Shown: positions 1 to 13,100 of the stretch, one piece after another
How positions within the stretch are numbered: position 1 is the stretch's first letter
How the letters are laid out: the number at the start of each line of letters is the position of its first letter
Assembly (NCBI GenBank): GCA_013407085.1
Contig: JACCGJ010012498.1
Span: forward strand, 54,175 to 118,174
Source of the DNA: Atriophallophorus winterbourni
Taxonomy: Eukaryota > Platyhelminthes > Trematoda > Plagiorchiida > Microphallidae
Reading direction: 5' to 3'
DNA: 64,000 nt
The notes under the pieces: model-generated
Seen by the model: the letters and a program-made list of their open reading frames with translations, nothing else
Databases searched by the model: none
Told to the model about the DNA's origin: nothing
Made by a program: the position numbers and the translations under genes

Positions 1-115
1 TGGGATACACCGATCAAACTACATAGCAAATCGGTGGATGGGATTGGTTGATGAGACATGCTGAACGCACAAATACACAAAGCCCACCACATAGCATACC
101 ATAACGAGGACTTAC

Positions 116-1113
116 TTATGTGCCAGTGCTCTCTGAATCTGGTTTCTGAGCATCAACCTGTGGTTCATTCGCTTGCTCCGTCTGTTGCAGGTGCCGCAAT
201 TGTGAAGCTTGCCTTTGTTGCTGCATTTGTTGACGACGTTGATAATGTTGTCCCAGTTGTTGTAAACGTGATGTAGAGCCAGGTAGCAAGCGAATTGAAG
301 CAGGAAGGGCTGAGGCAAAAGTACGCCGTGGTTCTCTTGAGGGTGTAAGGTCACTTGAACGAGGTGTAGACACGGCTTGAGAACAAACATTTTGTGGAGT
401 CACGATAACATCGCCTTGGGTTTTAGGTGTAGTGGACGCACGTTTTCCGAGTTGCCAAGTGCCTCTACTTTGGTGAGTAGATGATTGAATTGTGGTAGCA
501 CCGCTGCAAGTCACAACGGTGGGTAATTGTTGCGGGGTGGTGGTAATAATGCCGGAACTCGATTGCGAAGCTGAAGAATCTCTGGAATCTGACCTTTCTA
601 ACAAGCTCTTTAGTAACTGGGATGCTGGATTAGGAGGAACTTCTATATCAAGTGGTCGTGTAGAGTGATCGCTAAATGTCAGGTTAGAGGGATAATCTTC
701 AGCAAAATGGGAAGATTCCGATAATGGTTGACTTCGCTGAGATACCATCCCTCCTTTGAACACACCAGACTGTATCACTGGTAGTTGCGTCAACCGCGGA
801 GATTGATTAAATGGGCGCATATTGATAGATGTTGCACAGGAAGTTGGTAATCCGGACAAAAATGAGCCAAGATTGTCCTGGGATTTGGGTAGAATCTTGC
901 GAAAGGAATGATACTTGTGAACCACAGTTCGTTTACACTGACCAGGCATAAATGGCAAACCAGGGGTATATTGTACGGCGCCCATAGGGTCCAAAGAAGG
1001 CTGATAGTCATTTAACATTGCTGTTGGAAAGCCATTGGTTTCTGTCGATGGTCGATTTGTTGGAGTTTGTACAACCACACGAGTAGCAACTTGATTGGGC
1101 GCGATATATTCCA
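116..1113 (-). CDS. Last visible exon of the AT-hook gene, ending in TAA
   Basis: The exon begins after TTTTCTTAG and completes a Val codon; 331 further residues run to TAA at 116-118. It contains an LxxLL-type core (QLLKSLLE, around 570-600), the motif used by many coactivators to touch nuclear receptors, though one such motif can occur by chance. The C-terminal end is Gln/Arg-rich (around 180-290). The stop codon is followed at once by a consensus donor GTAAGT, so the true C-terminus may differ. Confidence 0.7.
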
Positions 1114-4100
1114 CTAAGAAAACAATAAGAAAGTATTATTGCAAACATACACTGTCTTGTAGAGATACAGATAAAACAAAGTTACGCAGTGGATGATGTA
1201 TTTAATTTTAGTTTTCAAGTTTTAATCACTTGAAAGTTTATAAAGTTGTGATCATTGAAGTCCGTGGAACAAAACCGTCTAGTCACTGGGAAAGCCTAAT
1301 TACTCCTGTGGCTGAATGAAGTGTATGAAGTAGCAGGGCGTATTGGCGTCTTGTATGTTACGATTGAGGTTTGAAGCATCAATTGGCCGTTGTTACAATG
1401 TGCTTAAACTAACACCAAAAGGGTCATCAACAAGGCAGCAAGTATTTCATAAAAAGTAGCGGTGCGTCGACTGAAAACCATTCTACACGATTTTCAGGAA
1501 TTTCTTTCAAAATGGCTCATTTGCATGCATTTCCAGCACACACAAACCCCATGATCGGTTTCGTGCTGTTTGCACTCACCACGTAGGGACACTACGCTCA
1601 GGATCCGCATGCCTTTTATAATCCTTTTAGCAATTAGGGATCTCAAAAGGCAGGTTTACTATCGGAGATCTTTTCTCAGATAGGCTGTTTCACGAGATCC
1701 ATCTACAAGAAGCAACGTAATTTCAAGATATAAGTCACTCTCCGTTGACAGTATAATCAGTTGGAGGATTTTCATTGGTTAAGAACATTACGCATGTAAG
1801 CCAGCAGCGAGGTCGAGTAACAAACTGCTAAACAGAAACGATATTGATGTAAAAAATTTATGGCTTTAAAATTCAGTGCTGTTTAAAATTAGCAATGGCA
1901 ATATCCGTCAAATTCTACAAGGCATACACTTATGAGACTAGAGCCAGATTGAAATCCGATGTGTTGATCGGATTCAAAGCGCACAATTAGCGTATACATT
2001 TTTAGTTTACGGCAGAAATAAATTTTACCTTTTCAACATTATGTATATGCATGGAAGCACAAGCCTGATCCAGGCAAAGTGCCGCACAGTCAGAGACTGC
2101 TCATGGGCTAAGCTACTGTCAGGTTGCTCAGACCCAGACAGATACGCGAAAGTAGTAATGAGACTTCAGCGCGTTCTCGCATGCAGTTCACTATCGGTGG
2201 CCAATCAATTTGGCACGGTGTTAGCCGCACAGCACAAAAGTGCTACGCGATTAAAAACCTTGCAACATTGGAGGCACATGTCACACAAAATTTTTAAAAC
2301 CAATTTTAAAACAACAAGCTTCATGATCAAACATATCTTCGTAACGGACAATCCACGGAAGAATTTCTCATATTTTGATGGGGACAAGCCGTAATAATTC
2401 GGTTAAATTTGCACTACTTACCTGGGATGGAATGCTGTGTCGCCGGCACGTCTCGCGTCACATGAACAGAATGAGGAATCAACGGAGAAGAATAGAATGT
2501 GGATTGCGGTGTGGGATAAACAGGGCGGATAGATGACCAGTGCGGAGATGGCTTTGGTAGGCCAAACGGGGTCGGCAATGATGGGCTCATGCGCGCCAAA
2601 GTAGCTCTCGAAATGGAATCATTGTTAAACGTTGGAGAATGAGAATCATCGTGAATAACTTTACGGTCGGGATTGACCTGATTCCCTTCGTCTTTCGGAT
2701 TCGCTTTAACGGGTTCAAAGGGAAGATGGTTACTCATGGATGAGGGTAATGGGCATGGGTCACAGACAGTGCTGTGGATGGTTGACACGTGTGTGCTGGA
2801 TTGTTGCTGATTTTGTTTGGACAACGAATAGGTTCCAGGTGTGCTTTGTCTCCCCGATTCCGGCTTGGTGGCCTACAAGACATATTATGTTGAAAAATTT
2901 GATAACAGAAATATTCAATCAACACAACGAAACACGAATAACAAAATATGGAACGCAAAACCACTGCGTGAAAGTAACCCGAACGTAACGTGGATAAAGA
3001 GCACAAACCTTTCTAACAGACTGCGTAAGATCTGATAACAGTTATCCTGATTGAGCAAGAGTACCAGCTGAAGGCAGCAGGGGAACAAGTGAACTCAGGG
3101 CACATACCGATACAAAACATTGAAATGAAGAATATAACGGTTACTAAGATCGCGGATAAATTAATGCAGATTAGCTATATACGGCTTGATAGATACTAAT
3201 ACTGTAACGTTTATGGATATTAGTGTTAGTGATTTTCACCATTCAAAAGGAAATTAGGCTGAGGAAAAGGTGTTTAAATCGAATGGAAAAGGTCAACTGA
3301 AGCAACAAAGTATAAAGGAATGGAAATTACGCGATTTAATTATAAGTACGAGAAATCAGAAAAATATGCAACGTACTCTTGAAGGAGATTCGGTTGTTCG
3401 ATTTGAAATTGAATTTGCTTCAAGCTGCTCGGAATTCTGGGTGTGCATGGGAGACGAACTATCATCTTGTACTTTTTTCAGCCTCAACAACTGGCTTGCG
3501 CTCAGAGAATTAGCAGGTGTGTGTGAATCATCTAATTCATTAACCGGGGATCCAGGCTCCATTGTCAAAGAACTTTCCGATGGTAAAGCACTAGCAAATT
3601 TATCGATATTTTCATTTACAATGCTGATCTCCTTCGATGAAGGTTGAACATCCTCGCAATTTGCGCGTACATCGTGAATCGGCTGAAAATAGAACAACCC
3701 AAAATAAAGGAAAGGTAAAAACAATTAATGATACAAAAGCTGGCATCTACTTTCATTTTTTATGGAGAAGAGGACTATAGATGAGCGTAATGTCTAGATT
3801 TAGGATATGACTACTAAGAAAACGAAAGTAGTAAAGATATATAAAAAATGAACTGAGGTCAACCACCAAGTTAGACCAGACAGATTATTTAAATTAAAAA
3901 CGATTGCACGTTTATTCGTCACATATCAAAATTCATAATTTAAAATAGTTTTATTAGCTCTGATTACGAGCCGTGTGTGCGAAAGGTTATCCGAATAATT
4001 TGGTCTCCAGCACAGATTATATTTAGTAGAGGCTTCCCAACCTATGCATACATGCAGGAATTATTAAACTATATTCGCAACTACAAATCGAAATAATCGC

Positions 4101-7100
4101 TTTCAATGTAGAGGTAGAAAACAGAATACAAAAATTTACAATTCAAGGTAGTTTTCTTCAACCAGTTGACCTCAAATAAGCACGGAGACACGCACAAAAA
4201 TGTTACAACCGATTAAAAATGAAAACCGAATAACTTGAAAGGATGTAACCTCTGATATCATTATATACAGAGCCTAGAGTCAGCATTAACAGTCTGAAGA
4301 AATACATGGGCAGAAACGTATAGAAATGATAACTGCAGAGACAAATAATGCAGCATGTTGTTATCTGTACATGATGAAAACCGAAAGTATAGAGACATAA
4401 AACAGACGAACATGTATGTATGTATGAACGCACAAGCCTGATTCGGGCAAAGTGCCGCACACTCAGAGACTACACGTAAGCTAAGATACTGTCAGGTTGC
4501 CCAGGTTGAAATCACAATTGTGAACAAATCAAATACTGGCACGACAACTTTATGAGAGCTTTTAGAGTCATACAAAGTAGTAAGCTCGTCCACTCCGTTT
4601 AGTCAAAATGAATAAATATGAGCCAACACCGCAAGAAAATGTTTACAATAGCGCCAACGAACAAGTGGGCGTATATGCATTAGTTTCTGTTAGAAAAAAT
4701 TATCACATAGCATCAACCGAATCAAATTCAATTTGAGTGTGGTTAACAACCGTATTAAGAAACCAATGTTTTGGCATTTACACAGAACGGGCTTGTTACT
4801 TAATCTACTACCGTGCATAAATATCACGGCGTAGAAACCTAAAACGAGCAGTAGCTTTGTGTACCTGATCGCGCCTGTGAAGGAAAAAAATGTACCAAGG
4901 GAGGCTCAGCATTGACGAGGAGTTGCAACATGACAGTCGAAACTATACATTCACAAATAATTATGTGTTAGGAAGTGTTAATCAAATAGTTTGCCAATGA
5001 AAGCCAGAACAAAGATTCATCGGTAATTGTTGCAGTCAACTCAATCATCCTTATTTTTGAATGGCGCGATAATCTTAGCATCTGGTACCTCTTGTGAGAC
5101 AGACATCTCTTGCCAGCTGTTCTAAAGTGTTCGATGAGCTTTGATGGGGAGGGGCCATCTCCATGAGCCTCGCATAAACGGTCGATCGCTTTAAGAGCTC
5201 ATCGAAAGAGGGATAAGTAGACGCTCAACGGTATAAAGCGCACTAGTTACACCCACGATATCCATTATTTAGAAACAGATAAGCTGCTGGTGCACCTTTC
5301 CGCTAATAAGTTCGGCCGATATTCGGGTGGCTATATAGTAATTTAACGGGAGCTGTTTGGAGTTAAGTTGGGTAAAATGCTGTCCAAATCTCATCATACA
5401 TGCCACGAAAGTTACCATCATCTTCCATTGCTTCAATACTGAGGCTGATATCGGTCCAATAAAAATTTGCGCATCGCCAAGTAATTTGCTGGACCTTACT
5501 TCTAGATGCTTTGAGAAGTCGAAAGTTTTTCATTACACATCATAAATCCTGATCGTTTCTTGTCCAGGAGAGCTGTCATCACAGAAGCTTTATATTCGGA
5601 ACCAGTCGCTAGTTCAAATTTCCTTCCTTATAAATGAAACACATAACAGAACTCGTTGGATGAATAATCGGTCATCGCACATTGGCATAATACATGCCCA
5701 CTTAGAAAAAGCTCAGTGCCACCCGTGGAGAAACAACATAGAGCAGTTAAAGTAACCTCATCGATGATCACGTTAAACATGTAAACTGGGATCGAGCAAC
5801 CTTTCTTACAACATTAGCGGTGTTAAACAATGATGAAAGCTGTAGTGTGCACCTTCTCCCCAACAAAATGAGTATAAGAGTATATGGCGAAGCAAGAAGT
5901 TCATATAGGAAGGCATGCCAAACCGGTCGAATACAGCTCGGATAGCCAAAAAACATTTATCGGTGTTCTCGCATCTGACTCAGTATGTATGTATGTATGA
6001 AAGCACAAGCCTTATCCAGGCAAAGTGTCGCACAGTCAGAGACTGCACGTTGGCGATATTAATGTCAGGTTGCCCAGGCCTAGACAGATATGAAGGGGGG
6101 TAGAAAAGGTAGTGAGACGCCAGCGTGTTTCAGCATGCAGCTCACAACCGTTGGCCAATCAATTTAGCACGATGTTAGCCGTACAGAACAGAAATGCTGC
6201 ACGATTGCACATCCGTGCATCTGACTCAGAATGAAGATCTGGTTAACACATAATTAAAGTCAATCTGCGAAGAAGGATGACAACCAGTATCTTAGCCACC
6301 ATTGTGATTAGATGCAACATTCGACCCGTGCTAGTTTATAATAGAGGTATAATTTATTATTAACCCTTTACACACAGGTACTGTCAGCTTACCTAGGCCT
6401 TGACAGATATGAGAAATGACATTGAGACTCCTATGTGTTTCCGTATGCATTACACTAACAGTGGGAAATCAATTTAGCTCAATGTTAGCTGCATTTATGA
6501 AAGCACGAGCCTGATCCATGCAACGTACCGCAGAGTCACAGACTGCATGTGGGTTAGGATACTGTCAGGTTGCCTAGGTCTGTATTTATGTATGTATGAA
6601 AGCATTAGCCTGATCCAGGCAAAGTGCCGTACAGTCAGAGAGTGCACTTGAGCTAAGATACTGTCAGGTTGCCCAGGCCTAGACAGATATGAGAAAGAAA
6701 ATACAAGTGGGGATGGTAGTGATACTCCAGCATGTTTTAGCATGCAGCTCACTACCGGTGCCAATCAATTTAGCAGTGTTAGCCGCACAGCACAAAAGTA
6801 CGATTGCACACCCGTGCATAAATAAGCGATGTATCATCTATCATCGTTGATTGCCAGCTTAATTCGATATCGACTATGGACGTAAATAACGAGCGCATGA
6901 CGATCTCACGCCGTCTCAGTTCAATTCAGAAGTAAAGATTGCCACCCCAACGTCGTATACGGTTGACCGATGTTGTGTACATGGCATCTGCGCGATCTCC
7001 GTTTAACTAACACTCTACACGGTGCCTTCAAAGTGAATAGTCGAGTTCTCTCACTTCTCATGTTTAGTTTCCGATATTTCATATTCATTTTACAAACGAC

Positions 7101-10100
7101 TGTGTAGCCAAGAGCGGCTTGCCAGAGGGTCGAATTTAGCATTGCTATAAAAAGCAGAGAAATCATTCGTTTTTGGTGCACGTCAGTGGTGGTAAAACGC
7201 CTTGATTATAATCTACTATAACATAAACAAACAGAAGTAGGATAATACAGCACCAAATGTAGTTTTGCTTGTTCTTAATTTAGCCCCAGAGCTGAAATTG
7301 CAACTTAGCACGGTGCAAAAAGTTTATAATTCCGCAGATCCTAGAAAGACTATCGGCGGCATTCTAGATCCCTAGAAGAACAGCATGTATGTATGTATGA
7401 AAGCACAAGCCTGATCCAGGCAGTGTCCCACAGTTAGAGACTGCACGTGGTCTAAGATACTGTCAGCATAAGGTAGTGAAAGTGTGTGTATGTATGTATG
7501 TTGGATTTATGTATGTAATTTAACATTATGTGCAATCGGTCACCCTTGCTCTGACGAAGCTTCTGTGTCAGAAGTGAAATGTTACCATAAAACTGCTCTA
7601 ACGGATTGCGCACAAAGCTATCAATTGTTTGAAATCTTACCTTTACACTCTATTTAAAAAGAAACGATAATTAAACCATAATCGTATTTTTAACTACACA
7701 CACAAACAGGCGCCATGCATGTGACAATCCGAAAATAATCAGCCCAGTGAGTTGCTTTGGCTTGTGCCCTATATATGTTTTATTATAAATGGGATTTTAT
7801 AATACACAACGCTTCATAAACTTTCCAGGTTTATTCTACAGATTCAGATCAAGTGGACGTCAGTCTACATCTAAAATCAACTAGAGACGCGCATATTTAC
7901 AATGAATTTTCGTTTATAAACGGAGGAGTTCAACTGAAGAATTATGTTACATGAGCTCATGAACTTCGAGCATGCGCTGCTTTTAGTAATGTTCCTACAC
8001 GGTTGGCAGTCGATGACCTGATGACATGAAAATCTTCCTTGCATCGCTATCGAATTTAACCGGGCCATAGTGCGAATTAAATGAATAGATGAAAAACCTT
8101 TTTGGTGTAGAAATATAGAAAAAAGTTAACACACAAAAGCTCCGTTTGCTGGGTGGGGTACTGTAGATATGAAGCCAACATATACCAAAAGCACATCTTA
8201 TTGGTCAAACAACTCGAAAAGCACCATTACATGATCGGTGTGACTGGCACGGTTGAAGAAGATGAATGCAATCACACCAGTTTATTCGAACACACGAATA
8301 ATAGGCATACAATATTTTTTAGTGAAAATGGCTTTGTGGCATTCACAAGCGCAACCAGCTTGTGAGAAGTAGATCGTTAAACAGATGTGATGTGAAAACA
8401 CAAGCCTGATCTATGCAAAGTACCGCACAGTCAGAGACTGCACGTTGGCTGAGATACCGTCAAGTTGCTCAAGCCTAGACAGAAGTCTGTAATATGAATT
8501 GCACCGATTCAACAAGATTATTAGTTACTGTCTTCGGTTAAATGTGACAGTTAATAATCACCAGTCCGCTTCCGAACGTAAACAATAAACGATTAACTTA
8601 CAATAAGTTAAGAATTGTGATACCATGCGAAAATATTGCTCGAAATTTTTAAATAAGGAACATGATTTCCTCTAACCTCTGAAATCTAAGTGCATAGCTA
8701 TCGAATAGGTTTCCAAAGCCCTATTTTGTCACCCTACAGAACTCGTTAGAAAAGACATCCTTCCATAATGGTACTTTATATCACTAAAACTAGCATTGCT
8801 TGTTTCGTTCAGTTGATCATCTTCATCAGCAAGTTAGATGACCAGATGCAACTTGCAATGTAGAACAGAATAGTAATTATAAACGGATTACATATTACGC
8901 TTTTACCCAACAAAACCAGTTTCTTGCTGTCATTAGATGGAAACGGTAATATAGGGGTTCCGTGGGCCTTGCAACGGTGGAAGAGTGGTAAACAAAGTTA
9001 GAATTTGAAGCCAATACTTGATAGCGTACATTTAACGAACTACGACGTTCCAGCACAGAATCGCATAGCAATTTTTCGGTTAAGTGCTCAAAGTTATGTG
9101 TTGCTCACGTCCCCCATTCTTACAAAGCGCAACCGTTTTCTGTCTGTCTGCCTTCATCAGGTGCGGACAGCAATTATAGGTTCATTGGTATGGTATGGTA
9201 TGAAGGCACAAGCCTGATCCAGGCAAAGTGCCGCACAGTCAGAGACTGCACATGGGCTAAGATACTGTCAGGTTGCCCAGGCCTAGACAGACAGGTTCAG
9301 TGTGAGCCTTTTAACAGTAGATGAGTGGTAAAATAAGTTAGACTTTAAAGCCACTAGTTAATAGGGTTCATACAACGAACTATTCAAACCGAAAATCAGT
9401 GATTTCTGGTCAAGCGCCAATAGATTACCAAAGTTACGCTATTCTTTTCCCAAATGCTCGCTTGTCCATTTTAATATAGGAAATGCCAATACCAAGTAAA
9501 TAATTGTATGAATCTGTAAACCTAGTTCCATAGAGTTCTACATCCCATTCCGCTACCTACCAAGGTATTATTTTTAGTGATTACATAAAAACTAATCACG
9601 GTTTCATAAATGTCTATATATCGTACAGTACTTCTGTGTTGTGCAGCTAACAAAGTGCCAAATTGATTTGCCACCTGTAGTGAGCTGCATGCGAATATAC
9701 GTTGGAGTCTCACTGTCATCGTTATTTTCCTTTCTAATATCTGTCTAGGCTTGGGCAACCTGGCAGTATCTTAGCCCATGTGCAGTCTATGAGTGTGCGG
9801 CACATTATTTGGATCAGGCTTGTGATTTCATACATACATATTTACATATGGCGATGAGCAAATATTTATGTGGTCGTCATATACGGTGAGTCAACAGAAC
9901 GCTGCTTACTGTTTATAAACTAGAGCATGTAAATTGTCTACGAAATAATCAATCAAGCGAACGAATGTGGACGGTGTTGAGACCGATTTGTGTGGTTAGC
10001 AAAAGAACTTTCGTACTATCGCTTAAACTTGGTAATGTCGAATTCAAGTTTATTTATTGAAATATATTCTGATTATAGAACAAAACCAAGTGCAGTTGAT

Positions 10101-13100
10101 TTGCTGGAAAAAAAATTATACAGCAAGTCAACCTGTGAAAAATCCACATGTTCCACCATTTAAGCATTGCGAAACATTATTAATACTATTGCACGCTATA
10201 CCATACCTTATATAGCACGCCCATTTAGTAGCGTTATTTATATTGTCTATCACATTTCATTTCTGTGTGACAGATACGACGCGGTGAAAGGTAAAAGTGA
10301 CAATACATCGGGTATTCGGTTTCTATTGAAAATCCTCACAATTATTAGATATGCGCACTAGTTTTGGTTCATCTATAAATTATTTGTCATGGAAATTGTT
10401 GAAAATGAAAAAGCAAGCCCAAGAAAACTTTTGTGCCTAGCATAATACAGAAAAACGTATTAATACATCCGCAAAGGTCTCGATTGAAAGAAAACAGAAT
10501 ATAAATTTAATTAAAACTCACTTCAATATTCGTTTTTTCTGTGATCAGAATAGTTCCCTGTGAAACGCCAGAGTCTTCTGGGTGAGAAACATTCGTCGAA
10601 GCGCTTGTTGTGGGAACAAACGTTTGCAGTATATGAGCAGGGTTGATCGGACTTGGAACCGAGGTGGTTGTTTGCATGGGAGATGTGCTACGTATACGAA
10701 ATTGGTTAGATTTTAATTCCTCGGCGTGAATTGTGGACGCAGTAACGATAGTAGGAAGCTGAATCGACGAGACCTGTACATTTGAGAGTGATGGAAGGGA
10801 TGTGCTGGCCGGTCTATATTGCAAAGGGAAACTCGTGTGGTGATAAATAGCTGACATCGTTGATGGTTCATCAAAAACCGTAGAACCCGGAACATTTGCG
10901 GTCGATTGTAAGTTATTATAAGGCACAGCCGAAGTCATGACTGTAGAAGCAAAGCTAACAGTAGGGGCATGTACAGACGAAGAGCAACCGGGAGAATTAA
11001 CAGAGGCCTGGATACTGCCTGTAGGGCGTTTGCGATTTAATATTTTCGGAACAGTCAAACTTCCTGTGTAAACCTTGCGAATAACTTTACGAGGGCTGTG
11101 CCTTCGGAAAGAACTTATGGTTTGGATATCTGATGAAGTTACACGTGAGGATCGTTTTGATAAACTTTGAGACACCAGAGGGCTTACAGTCGAGACTGCT
11201 TGTTTGGTGTCTTGGCTCAACTTCGCTGAAGATATGCCTCGACTGTTTAAATCTGCATGCTGTGCAAATTGACTAGAATAATCAAAGCTGGAAGATGAAC
11301 TGCCGTGGCCAGATTTTATCGATTTCAAAGATAAGTTCTGGTAGTTGCGAATTGCAGTTGATGACTTATCGCCATGCAAATCTTTTCGACACAATTTCTC
11401 TGAAGATGTTTTATGAGCAGTTTGCAAGGTTTCACTGTCGGAATAAACTTCGCGTTTATCCAACTCACGTGACGGCTTCTTGTTGTGCTTCGATGGAGAA
11501 GAATCGCTTAAATATCCACGTTCAGAAGACGGTTGGTTTGGTTTGAAGATAGATGTGCGATTATGGGAAAGAGGACCACAAGTATATTTTGTTCGCGATA
11601 TCGTTCGGTGCTCAGAAGAGGAAAAACGAATGTGATTATTGTCAGATTCACTATATTTCGCCCGATTAGAAGGACCGACACGCATCCTTTTAGTTGAGAC
11701 TTCAACGCTGGGAGAAAACGTTAAAACAAGGTTGTATTCCTGGTCATTATTAGCATTCGTCTTTAAGGCGAGTGATTGAATAAAGAAGCCAGTTCGGTTC
11801 ATCCTTTGAGTAAGTATATTTAACTCGTCTGCATGTAGTTGTTTTATATGGATTTCATCATCACATTGACTGACGCTGCAATTTAGACCAAGAATCAAAC
11901 GATCCAGCAAAGTGAGTTGGCACATACGATCGGGACGGCGTGAGGTACGTTGTTGAGACAATCGAAAACTCGGGCGACGAGGGCGCGACTCGGATACGGA
12001 AAATGATTGTTTAGCCATGGAACGTGGTTTCCGATGCATCTCAGTACAATTTGAAGGTGAACGATCGGTTATTCTGTTAGGTGATCTGGTTATGTTCCGT
12101 GAGTTCTTGATATGAATCCTCTGCCAATCTTTCGAAAGCGACCCTCGAGGTTCATTATCTGTTTTTCGCGAAAGAGAACTAGAAGGAGAGTCGGAGTTTT
12201 CTTCGTCAGGACGGCGTACAGTTTTATCAACTCCCAGAAACAACCCATAAGCTGATGTGAATGTTTTAATGGAGCGATTATTAGAAAGCTTCCTTTGGAA
12301 TGTGAGAGCATGTTTTCTTCGTCTACGACCCTCGGCCTGTCTGTCAGCAGACAAAAATATTTCATCTGTATTAAGTGAACTAAACATATCAGAAGACATG
12401 CTTTCCTTTTCTACCTTTTCAGTTTCATGAGATGATTTTGTTGAATCAATGATAACGTGCGTTAGTTCATCGCTATCTGAAACGCCATGGCCCTTGAGTT
12501 CGTCAACATTGTCTGAAACCGATACCGAAGTGGGAGAATTATGTTTACGTCTTCGTCGCGAGACTTGATCTGAAAGTGGCACTGATTCTACGTCTTTGTT
12601 AACAGATGAATAGCAAAACTTCCAGTCTATATGATGGCTGACATCCGGGCGTCTACTTGTTTTAGCACTTGTCGTCACAGCTAGAGCATTCTGCGAACGA
12701 CGATCTGACCGACCTCTCTTTCTACGTGATAAAAATGATTCAGTGTTAACTTTACTCGTACTACGTATTCGTTTTGATTTTTGAAGGCATAGAGGGTGTT
12801 TTCGTGCAATATGTGAACGAGCGCGAATCAAACTTTTTGCAGCAGTTAACCGAGCAGCAGCAACCGCGACAGACATTGAACCTGAGCGTAGTTTCTCCCC
12901 ATTTAAATTGTTATCCAAGGATCCTGAGGAAATAACGCCATTTTCTTGAACAAGAATGTTTGGAACTATCATATCCGAATAGCGACGAGGGCGAGGGTTA
13001 GGCCTGAGACGTCCCAACAAGCCGCGCGTGAGTTGCTTGTTTTGTTCTTCTCGTCTGCGTCGCCACACCTCATGAACTCCTGGACGAAGCAAACCATTGA

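Noticed and set aside
5050..5235. Possible extra minus-strand exon in the AT-hook intron
   Set aside because: Peptides in this stretch look protein-like in two frames, but no acceptor/donor pair gives a phase-compatible exon, and a decayed repeat is as likely.
6495..6764. 89-codon minus-strand frame
   Set aside because: Lies wholly within short-repeat copies. The same peptide ([18 protein letters not shown]) appears in other copies, so it is repeat translation.
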